The notes under the pieces: model-generated
The model's database searches: none
What the model saw: the letters and a program-made list of their open reading frames with translations, nothing else
What the model was told of the DNA's origin: nothing
Shown here: piece by piece, positions 55,901 to 64,000 of the stretch
Numbering within the stretch: the stretch's first letter is position 1
How the letters are laid out: each line of letters starts with the position of its first letter
Assembly: GCA_025991245.1 (NCBI GenBank)
Contig: BQMJ01000019.1
Location: forward strand, 82,001 to 146,000
Origin: Galdieria partita
Taxonomy: Eukaryota > Rhodophyta > Bangiophyceae > Galdieriales > Galdieriaceae
DNA: 64,000 nt
Direction: 5' to 3'
Made by a program: the position numbers and the translations under genes

Positions 55901-58900
55901 GTTTGCCCGTTTCTAGAGAATACTTCAAATGCGAATTCATACTGGTTAGCAACCACTCAAGAAAACTGTCTTCTGGACACCAATACAGAGACAAATAAGC
56001 ACATACATATAATGCAAAATACGACCTTTCTGGAAAAGACATGTCATCATCCTTAAAACAGGTAGATTTGTTCAAAAGTTCCAAGACCATTTCCCAGTTG
56101 CTAGGTATTGCTTCCGTGGGAAGATTGGTAGAGGAAGAAAAATCTGTTACTTCCGATTCTGTTTTAAATAAATAAACAAATGAAAAATGAACCACAAGGA
56201 ATAAACAGTAGTCAATCTTGTCTTGTAATGAAGACGAATTCAACCAATCAACATCATTCAACAAAATAGTATGCACAACTGCATTGAACTTGTTCCAAAA
56301 AGACTCGCCATCCTCAATAAGGAGACAGGTCTGATCATAGACTTGAACTATTTTTCTCATAATGAGATATATTCTGTTTTCCGACTGAAAAAGATATTCA
56401 GGGACGAGGAATAAAAACTTCACCAGATCCATCAATATAAAATGACAACAAGAAAAAGGGAAGATTCCTTGAAGAGAAAGCTCCAATACAAAAAAATAAC
56501 AGTCAAGGAGAAAGTTTCTCTGTGTCTGAGATACCATTAATAAATTAGGCAGGACAGACTCCAATTGTAGAGGATCCGACAATGAAAACTTCTGCAGAGA
56601 GTGCCATTCTTGTGTCTTTTTCGAAGTCCACAACTCCAGAAATCCCTTTAAAAAACGAGCCAATTTCTCACAAGAATAGCCTTCTTGATGACAATAATTC
56701 CGTATAGCAGACACAATAATCTCAACACAGTTTTCCGGATTAGATTCCATAATATCAAGTAAGCTTATATCACCAAGTTGGTACAGGGCAATATAGCTGC
56801 TTTCAAACTTGGAATATCTGGTGATAAAAGGAGAAAGCTTAGATAATGAAGGAAACGGCAATTTTCGAATGGAAATAGTCCGGTTATTTCGTGATGACAT
56901 TACATTGCAAGATTCCGAAGTTATTCTGGGCTTATAGTATTGCCCAGCATTGTCAACACCGCTTCTTAAATTAGTTTGTGATTCCAGTTCGGCAAACTTG
57001 CTACCTGTTATAGAAATGCAATCTGCAAAAGAAATAGCATGAACGCTATCGGAATGCTCGTTAAATACAGAATCAAAGTTTCCAAGTCTTCTAGCGGTGC
57101 GTTTTCGACTTGAAGACGCCACTTCCTTAGGCTTCCCACAGTCGACTGAAGCTTGTCTTCCAACTTCCATCAAAGAATATGCCTCTCGAGATTCTTTAAC
57201 AGATAATCTGTTCTTCAATTTAAGGAGAATATGTTCGATCTTTCGGCCTGCTTGAAAATGATATGAAGAGGAGTGTAACTTGGATTCTTCTATAGTTGGA
57301 GCCGACTTGGAGAGTAAATGTGAAACATGTTCCTGAAATTGTTTCAAGCCATTTTCATCTTTCGACAATCCGCCATTTTGAGCAATCCTTCCTAAAGAGC
57401 TTCGCGTTGTGCCAGAGGATGACAAAAATTTACGAGATGAAACATTTGTGTCATGTCCATGGCTTGAAATATTCCTTTCATTGTACGATACATTGATAGG
57501 GGAATCCATCAGTTCAACATGGTCTCTTCTACCTATCGACTCTCTCCTTCTCTTCCTTCCTATTGTGCGATGTCTTAAAACACTGGTGATATTCCGATTT
57601 GCAACGCTTGAACTTTTACGACTGGTTTCAACTTCTCGCGTGTGATATTTTATTTCGGGATGGATTTCTTGTAACCAATGATCCACCTGTCTTTCCATCT
57701 CTTTCACTTCTGGCCATTCCCACCTCTCAGAAAGGCGATTGAGTTCTTCCGGTGGTGGCACAAGACTCTGATCTTCAAGTTCTGGATGTAACCGCTTTAG
57801 GACACCACCATCTTCGACAGAAATAGCATATGTGGGATCGTCAAGAATGCCTTCACGAATACAATCTCGATAAAAGTTGGAACATTGATAACCTACGCGA
57901 CGAGGTATTGCAAGAGAAAAAATACCCCAACAAGACCCTATTCGCCAGCCATTACGTTTCCAGCGCTCATACTATGCAAAAAATTCAAAGAAGGAGCACA
58001 AAAATTGTACTATAATTACCTCTGCAAAGAACAGTAGTTGCTCTTCCTCATCCCACTTTCCGAGAGACTGCGTAATGCCGTCACCGGGATCTGTATGACG
58101 ATAATAGTACGCATTGGCATTAACGTGGCGATTCAACCATGCTGTAATTTGTGCCGCTGACCAGCTTTGGACTTTATCCTTGGTCCACTGTGTTGCGATC
58201 TTCTGTAAACGGTGGCGTCTAGTTTCTGAAAAACGTTTTTCAGGTAGTATATGAGTACCTATTACGTCTTGAACTTCGGTATCAAGATGTCTACTTGCGA
58301 GAGGAATATTCCAATTTACTTCTCCTCCTATGAGGTCCGCGCTTTCTATCTCAAAAATAGAAATAAATGGACTCTTGAAACGTTCTTCTGCATTTAAAAC
58401 TCTACGGCTACATTGATAGTTGCGAACAATGTTTCGCAAAGCTATCTTTAAGATATTGTAAATGCATAGATGATTCGGAGTTTCTTGAATAGAAATTTTT
58501 AGACTATCTATGATCGATGAAACACGATCGAAAATATGGTCGTCTGCCTTGCATTCCAAGTTTGAAGCTGAACGAGCTCCAATACAACTTGAAGAGGAGC
58601 TAGAGACGGAATAAGCACTACTCAGAGAAGCATTGCGTCTTGAATGCTCTTCATGCTCCGTGCGTTCCAAATCATGCGATAAAGAAATATCCTTTGTATC
58701 TGTGGAGTAATTGTACGAAGCTTCACCCAATGAGACAGCATCAGATCGAGACAAGTCGCAGTAAGGCTCACTTTGAAGACTACAATTGATGCTTTCATCA
58801 CTTGCCTCTTCTATCGAAGTCCATTCGTTATTTCGTCTATTCGAGACTTCAAATTGCTCTTTACAGCGTTGAGTCTGCTGTATTTGTGAGTCTTTGCCTG

Positions 58901-59645
58901 AATTTATGTCAGAAGATGATATGGTTACCGAGCGTCTCCTTCTCTGGATTGCATTTTCCTCTTTAGGAAGGTTTCTTCCTAAAATCTCTAAAGTAGTTGA
59001 AGCGCATTCAATGAATGGAATATAGCGTTGACTGTTTCGCAATCTTCTCATGATGATCAGTTCGAATAGCAAAAGTGACGAACAGCAGGCAAAGTTTTTC
59101 TCAATACACATTGCCCTCCAACGTGAAAACTCAGAAGCCTCTTTTTCCAAAAAGAGTACTAAAAAATTCGCTTTCTCTTCCAAGGACAAAGGCTGAGTCT
59201 CGACAACTTTACCTTGCGCTGCCTGTACAATAGCCCTATGATTTGTTTCGTCCAACTTACTTCCGCCCACAATGTATACCAAGATCTCGTGCAATGGACC
59301 GCATTTACTTCTTCTCCAATATTTGGAAGCTTCTAAAAGCAATTGCGTAGAAGTTGCACTCAACTCTTGATCCTGCCACTGAAAATCCTCAGCTTGTAAG
59401 ATTTTTCCTGCACTATGGCATTCCAAAAGGTAACGAACAGGAAGAATAACTACACCGCTAGCTACAGCAGAAACAATTCTCACGGTCTTCCTCAGTGGCA
59501 GGTCTGCAACCAGTATGGTATCCTTTGGGTAGACGAGACAGCTTCGAGGCAAAACTCCCAATCCTAACTCACGCGCATACTTTATGAGTCCAATATATCT
59601 ATCTCCATATTCTTCTAAAGAGAAACATATGTTCTTTGTAGGCAT
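52947..59645 (-). CDS. Giant BRCT-SANT protein (possible DNA-damage or chromatin factor)
   Basis: Exons on the minus strand are 59645-58020 and 57971-52947 (2216 residues). The N-terminus has tandem BRCT-like folds (ILVADLPLRKTVRIVSAVAS, VRYLLECHSAGK, then LVYIVGGSKLDETNHRAIVQ). Near residue 515 are WLNRHVNANAYYYRHTDPGD and a SANT/Myb-like domain split by the intron: LGKWDEEEQLLFFAE, CWGIFSLAIPRRVGYQCSNF. The remaining 1600 residues are helical and Leu/Ser-rich, without clear motifs; a Mus7/Mms22-type repair scaffold is one possibility that I cannot confirm. The SANT joins perfectly over a 48-nt intron, so the two long frames are one gene. An E2F-like site lies 41 bp upstream. Confidence 0.8.
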
Positions 59646-59985
59646 ATGCTATCACATGTCATAAATAACAACGTTCCTCCCCGTACGCGCCAAAATTCAA
59701 AAGCCTCACAATGATATCCACTTTGTGAAGCAATTTATTTGTCTTTCTACAATGAAATCGAAACAACTAGAAACTTTACAAAATATTTCCCTTTGTATGT
59801 GAACATTTATAGAGTTTACTTAAACAGCGCCTAACCTATATTCTTTCCTTGCTTGCTGACTGAAGAATCCAAACTACAAGGGTCCTTTCCTCCATGCTGG
59901 GTGTACATTCGTCTGAACCACAATACAAATATATACACATTATCAATACTTTTTTTCATCATACAAAGGCTGTGACTCTGTAAAA
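59646..59985. other. Intergenic stretch, promoter of the BRCT-SANT gene
   Basis: The stretch is 340 bp between two minus-strand genes. It contains the E2F-like element at 59686 near the BRCT-SANT start and AT-rich sequence beyond it, which is probably its promoter and the 3' flank of the plastid-type gene. No further gene is seen. Confidence 0.5.
59686..59695 (-). promoter_or_regulatory. E2F-like site (TTTTGGCGCG) upstream of the BRCT-SANT gene
   Basis: On the minus strand TTTTGGCGCG matches the E2F consensus TTTSSCGC closely. It lies 41 bases upstream of the start codon, suggesting S-phase expression and supporting a DNA replication or repair role. Confidence 0.5.
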
Positions 59986-61242
59986 CTACGAAAACATTGC
60001 TAGTTCTGAAAATAATGACCTAAACCAAGTTCTTCGATGTAAATACTGCCACAGCCTTCCACTATAAGGATACACCATGAGTCCTCCCACTCCAAACACC
60101 CAACCTAGTGCAACAAAACGGAAAGGAAGCTCAATTGCGCGAGATAGACAATAAAACTGCAGTCCCATAATAAGACCACTCAGGCCACAAAACACTGAAA
60201 TGTCTAAAACATCCATTCGATCAAAAGGCGTAAAACTATTTTCAAGAAAACTATCCAAGTTGGCATCACTAGTACTTGATTGGGCGATATTACTTCCATC
60301 AAGTAAACAATGAAATATCCCTGAAAAATTTGAGGGAACCTTTTCATAAACAACGGATAACTCTAAAGGATCTCGCTCATAGTTCACCATAGAACCAATT
60401 GAAAAGTTCTCTGAAAACTGTAAACAAGGCGATGGAACTATGTCGTTTCTAATCAACTCTATGATCGAGTTTCGAGCAGCATTCCTCACGAGAGAGTTCC
60501 TATCTTTCAAAGCGAGTTGTTGGAGTACATATAATACAATGTTGCTTCTAGTCTGACAACGCCCAAGGCAACGTGCCAAAGTAACTCGGTTCTCAACGGC
60601 ATCATCCTTCAAAATTTGTTTGAAAAACCTCATGGCACCTGGACCCTCTAGTTCTTCCAATACTTCAAACCAGTGAACTACTTCTTCTATTTCAAAGGCA
60701 CTAAACGAAGTAAGATGCTCTACAGTGCTTTCATACGAATCCCAATCTGCAACAAGTTGTGCAGCCTCATTTTCCAAGAATTTTTGCTTTTTTCGAGATT
60801 CTTCCGCATGTCTCTCCAATACTCCAATAATGTTTGCCACAACCGAAAACATACCCAACAAGGAACCAACGAAAAGTTCGCTTCCGACGAATAACAACGG
60901 AGAAGTGTGAATACAACTTATGCGAAGCCCTTTTGAAAAAAACTCGAAAAGTATAGTAGAAAAGGCCGAATCAGATACTGCTCGAAAGGCATAGAAGCTC
61001 TGTTTCTTCCACAAAGTGTCTAAGTTGCCTTTCTGAGAAAGGTCGGAATAAGAGATTTCGAGGGCCCTGCTCAAAAGGTTGCCAGGGTTCCTTTGAAGCT
61101 GACAACTCAGACAGCGACGACTACGAAACCGCTTACTCCAAACACTATGAAACTTGCTTCGGTTTGCTTGTGTTCTTATAGAACTCAGCGGACACTGCTG
61201 CTGTTGTTTGTTCCTGATACCATCAGACAATAACAACCACAT
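59986..61242 (-). CDS. Plastid-type membrane protein, unknown family
   Basis: This is a single exon of 418 residues. The first 60 residues are basic, Ser/Arg/Gln-rich and lack acids, like a transit peptide. A hydrophobic segment (LLFVGSELFVGSLLGMFSVVANIIGVL) comes near residue 130, then a helical HEAT-like middle part (AMRFFKQILKDDAVENRVTL, ALKDRNSLVRNAARNS), and two more hydrophobic segments at the C-terminus (ISVFCGLSGLIMGLQFYCL, VALGWVFGVGGLMVYPYSG). I do not recognise the family. A plastid envelope or thylakoid protein is inferred from layout only. Confidence 0.7.
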   Translation of the reverse strand: MWLLLSDGIRNKQQQQCPLSSIRTQANRSKFHSVWSKRFRSRRCLSCQLQRNPGNLLSRALEISYSDLSQKGNLDTLWKKQSFYAFRAVSDSAFSTILFEFFSKGLRISCIHTSPLLFVGSELFVGSLLGMFSVVANIIGVLERHAEESRKKQKFLENEAAQLVADWDSYESTVEHLTSFSAFEIEEVVHWFEVLEELEGPGAMRFFKQILKDDAVENRVTLARCLGRCQTRSNIVLYVLQQLALKDRNSLVRNAARNSIIELIRNDIVPSPCLQFSENFSIGSMVNYERDPLELSVVYEKVPSNFSGIFHCLLDGSNIAQSSTSDANLDSFLENSFTPFDRMDVLDISVFCGLSGLIMGLQFYCLSRAIELPFRFVALGWVFGVGGLMVYPYSGRLWQYLHRRTWFRSLFSELAMFS

Positions 61243-61302
61243 AATACAACCAACTAAACAATTTCAGAGAGAGATTTATTTGAAACTACGGCCAAAGAGA
61301 TT

Positions 61303-62740
61303 CTAAACAGGATAAGGCAACGATTGGTTTTCTAATCCAGCAATCAAATTCTACAGCAGTTTCAGTAAGAAACCATTTTAAAATATCTACAACATACTTC
61401 GACACACATGTAAGACATTTTCTCTCGAGTACTTGTCGAAGCACTTCCTATATGAGGCAAAATTGTACAATTCGGAAGAGACAACAGAGGATGCGAAGGA
61501 GGAAGCGGTTCTGGTACACACACATCAAGACCTGCAGCTCGAATAAGCCCCTGTTTCAAAGCCTAAAACAAAGAGTTGTCACCACTAGATTAAGTAGTCA
61601 AGTTCACTTCAAACCTGATACAGAGCCTCTTGATCGACAACCTCACCACGTGAGGCATTGATAAAGATGGCCGAAGGTTTCATCTTCTTAAATGCCTCCA
61701 AATTAAACATGTTCCTTGTCTCTTCAGAAAGAAGACATTGTGGTATGACAATATCACTCTCTGTATAAACATGATCAAATCTCTATATATCTTGAATCGG
61801 CTACAATACCTCGTAATAAAGTATCCAAGTCTACAAAAGATGCACCCATTTTCTTTCCTACCGTCTTTTCCGTTCTGCTATTATCTAATCAAAGTCTCTG
61901 AAACAGCGAAAATGGAAACAAACTAAGCTTACATAAAATTTGACAGTCAAAGCCCAGAAAGCGTCGAGCAACTGCTTGACCAATACGTCCAAAGCCAATA
62001 ATACCAACCTTTGAGTGATGCACATCCACTCCACAAAGCCAATACGGTGACCAACTACCCCATTTACCTTGCTGAAGTTCAAAGTAACGCAAAAGTCAAT
62101 CAGATCAGCATATTACAAATACCTCTACGGAACTGATAGCTTCTCGAAAGCGTCTACAGGTTGCTAGTGTCAAACCCACAACCAAATCTAAAACCTGCTA
62201 AGAGATAAGCACAAATACTTTGAACATGGTTCATGCCTGCAGTGGTTTCCGTCAAAACGTCTGGAGTATTACCAACTTTGATTTTATGTTGTCTGCAAGT
62301 TTCCAAATCGATATGATTGAAACCAACGCTCATGGTAGAAACCACTTTCAGCTTATTTTTAGGAGAATGTTTCAGCAATTCACTATCGACTTTGTCCGAA
62401 AGCATACAAATGATTCCGTCCACTCCGGAGGAAACCTAGAATATCTCAATGACCTTGTAGAACAGTTCTGAACACATACTTTTTCCAAAAAGACATTTCT
62501 AGGTATAGGAGTTTGTTCATCGGGCCAAACATCGAGTTGTACAGCAGGAAAAGCCTCCCTAATCTTCCGCAGAGCAGGATCGAATAGTTTTCTTGTCACA
62601 AGCACCTTGGGTCCTTCTGCTGTTTTTAGACAGTAGAAAGCTGAATGCTGAGAAAAGTAACTCGTCTTTTTATATCTAAATGTTTTCTGCTTGTTCAAAA
62701 AGTTGCAAGTCGACTGAAATAACAGCTTGGACTGCCTCAT
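61303..62740 (-). CDS. GRHPR: D-2-hydroxyacid dehydrogenase (glyoxylate/hydroxypyruvate reductase GRHPR-like)
   Basis: Eight exons on the minus strand: 62740-62480, 62435-62237, 62187-62123, 62071-61933, 61884-61810, 61760-61615, 61562-61398 and 61350-61303 (365 residues). Motifs are [32 protein letters not shown], the NAD(P) loop [31 protein letters not shown] (catalytic Arg), [16 protein letters not shown] (Glu) and LPHIGSAS (catalytic His). It reduces glyoxylate and hydroxypyruvate in photorespiration. An N-terminal extension of about 40 residues may target an organelle. Intron 2 (62188-62236) uses a GC donor: with gcatga..ttttag the sequence matches the family exactly, while GT alternatives add five foreign residues. 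Confidence 0.93.
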
Positions 62741-63001
62741 TGAATTATCTGATAGAAATTGTATTTTCTCGTTGAGTCTGGATATCAGGCCATGCTCCTT
62801 CACTGAAAAAGAAGACGAGATAAAGACATGATTTCATTAAAAAACTTTCATTTAAACTTTCTCTGCTTTCTTTCGAACTTTAAAGAAAAATGCAATCATG
62901 ATGGCGCCATTTCTCGATCAAAATGATCCTGGTGGTACTTTTTTAGTTTGCATTTGAACCTTATTGGAATTTTCTCAAGTCAACTACATATCCTCATTGT
63001 T
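62741..63001. promoter_or_regulatory. Divergent promoter region of GRHPR and the kelch gene
   Basis: The region is 261 bp between divergent starts. A palindromic GGCGCC sits in tggcgccatt near 62904, and AT-rich sequence follows. A valine-started open frame extends the GRHPR gene to 62803 and is followed by a good tttttcag acceptor, so a short upstream GRHPR exon is possible. Confidence 0.4.
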
Positions 63002-64000
63002 ATGTTTGAGAGTTATGCTCATCTTCTTATTATTACTTTCATATTATGGTGCAGCAAACAAGCTTGTGCACAGTTACTGCAATGGAAACTGATTTCCGAA
63101 CACAGTTTGATGCAACCTCGATATGGTCATCAAGCATTTGCTTTTGCCAATACAACGGAACCTGCCAAAATTTTCATTTATGGAGGCAAACAAGGAGATG
63201 GTGTGATACTAAACGGCATTATAGAAGTGGATACTCAAACTCTTCAAGTAAAAACTATGGCAACTTATCCTACAGTCATTCAAGGCAAAGCATTTGCAGC
63301 TGGAACCGGGATGGAAGGTGTTTACGTGACCTTTGGAGGTATCAACCAGAGTTTTGTTCTAGTAAACGACTTGCATGTACTGGATTCGAAGCATTTCCCG
63401 AGTCTGTTTTCAAATGAAAATTCAGTCATACAACAAAGTAAACCCTACAACAATGTTCAGTTATTTGAGGCATTTCCGGGTGTTCCTTCGATCCAAGGAA
63501 TGGCTTCAACAATCGATCCAAACACGCAAGTTGTGTACTTCATTGGAGGACAAACCGACATTCGAGAACAAGGTCAACTGGCTAAATATTCCTCATGCAT
63601 CTTTGGGTACAGTATCTTAGATAAGACTTGGTTCTTGGCGTCTTCTTCCAAAAACTGCTATGCTCAACCTCCAGAAGCTCCAGGACCGCGTGCCTATGCC
63701 ACAGCTTTCGCATATAAAGGAAACATATATTACTTTGGAGGCTCTGTCATACGCTTAAACCAATCCATCCAACCAGAGCCCCTCATCAACTTTTACAACG
63801 ATCTTTGGCGATTCAATCTTCAAACAGGCTTATGGAAACAGCTCAAACTCTCTGGAGTTCAACCTCTTCCAAGAGATGGCCATACTGCCACTATACGAGG
63901 CTCAAAAGTTTATATTTTTGGAGGGAGGACGTGTCAAAATCCAGAAAAAGCAAGCAACTGTTCTATCAAAACGTTGACTTTCCTTAAAGATTTATGGAGC
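63002..64000 (+). CDS. Secreted kelch-repeat protein, 3'-partial
   Basis: The frame is open from the ATG at 63002 to the window end (333 codons, no intron). A signal peptide (AHLLIITFILWCSKQACA) precedes about five kelch blades marked by the double-Gly motif: IFIYGGKQ, VYVTFGGIN, VYFIGGQTD, IYYFGGSV and VYIFGGRT. The order PRYGHQAFAF, PRAYATAFAY and PRDGHTATIR is the standard blade start. Cysteines are spaced as in extracellular beta-propellers. Function is unknown; kelch propellers bind proteins or sugars. The sixth blade and any tail lie beyond the window. Confidence 0.88.
   Translation, partial: MFESYAHLLIITFILWCSKQACAQLLQWKLISEHSLMQPRYGHQAFAFANTTEPAKIFIYGGKQGDGVILNGIIEVDTQTLQVKTMATYPTVIQGKAFAAGTGMEGVYVTFGGINQSFVLVNDLHVLDSKHFPSLFSNENSVIQQSKPYNNVQLFEAFPGVPSIQGMASTIDPNTQVVYFIGGQTDIREQGQLAKYSSCIFGYSILDKTWFLASSSKNCYAQPPEAPGPRAYATAFAYKGNIYYFGGSVIRLNQSIQPEPLINFYNDLWRFNLQTGLWKQLKLSGVQPLPRDGHTATIRGSKVYIFGGRTCQNPEKASNCSIKTLTFLKDLWS

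Noticed and set aside
24776-61655. Other CACGTG hexamers (near 24777, 30508, 39906, 40417, 48527 and 61648)
   Set aside because: All lie inside coding sequence and the total count is close to chance, so they are not called regulatory.
1-64000. Retroelements, DNA transposons or viral genes
   Set aside because: No reverse transcriptase, integrase, transposase, capsid or terminal repeat was recognised anywhere in the window.

Overview
This window looks like nuclear DNA of a unicellular red alga of the Galdieria type (Cyanidiophyceae). I infer this from about 40% GC, very dense gene packing (35 protein genes and one tRNA in 64 kb), very short spliceosomal introns (37 to 72 nt, nearly all gtaag..tag), and a mix of ordinary eukaryotic genes with plastid-type genes (LpxA, SppA, a Tic62-like SDR). 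The call rests on style and content, not on a database match. I saw no transposon, retroelement, viral remnant, CRISPR array or rRNA. Exon limits were read by hand from splice signals, reading frame and remembered family alignments, so individual borders may be off by a few bases.

Layout. 1-2494: membrane-anchored GH13 enzyme (5' end cut by the window). 2610-6558: adaptor mu subunit, GUCD1-like protein, and RING-H2 protein (minus). 6790-15861: ELP1, TRAP-alpha, VPS22/SNF8, and a coiled-coil protein. 15924-24581: a compact block with SDR and PLAA/Doa1 on the minus strand, V-ATPase C divergent from PLAA (16 bp between starts), CNDP dipeptidase overlapping V-ATPase C tail to tail, and PHYHD1 divergent from CNDP (22 bp). 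24659-32894: ribosomal protein uL6 (RPL9), a secreted Cys/Tyr 14-residue-repeat protein, IFRD, ribonucleotide reductase R2, and a C-terminal kinesin. 32903-36211: a small membrane protein, an RRM-FHA fusion, and nucleostemin-type GTPase GNL3 (6 bp from the previous start). 36621-42864: a BRUTUS-like hemerythrin/RING E3 ligase, a convergent bHLH-zipper factor, and two tandem small paralogues. 43090-50868: a four-TM protein, PP2A catalytic subunit, SppA, a CBM48-like multi-TM protein, and LpxA. 51023-51102: tRNA-Leu(AAG). 51341-64000: an unknown nuclear-type protein, a 2216-residue BRCT-SANT protein, a plastid-type membrane protein, a hydroxyacid dehydrogenase, and a secreted kelch protein (3' end cut by the window).

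The most interesting candidates are these. (1) A BRUTUS-type putative iron-sensing E3 ligase sits tail to tail with a bHLH-zipper gene resembling plant group IVc bHLHs, the known BRUTUS substrates in Arabidopsis. G-boxes (CACGTG) lie in both promoters. (2) A secreted protein keeps an almost perfect 14-residue cysteine register through two chemically different blocks. (3) An RRM domain is fused to a SNIP1/Pml1-type FHA domain. (4) Divergent start codons lie only 6, 16 and 22 bp apart. (5) Three introns appear to use GC-AG borders.
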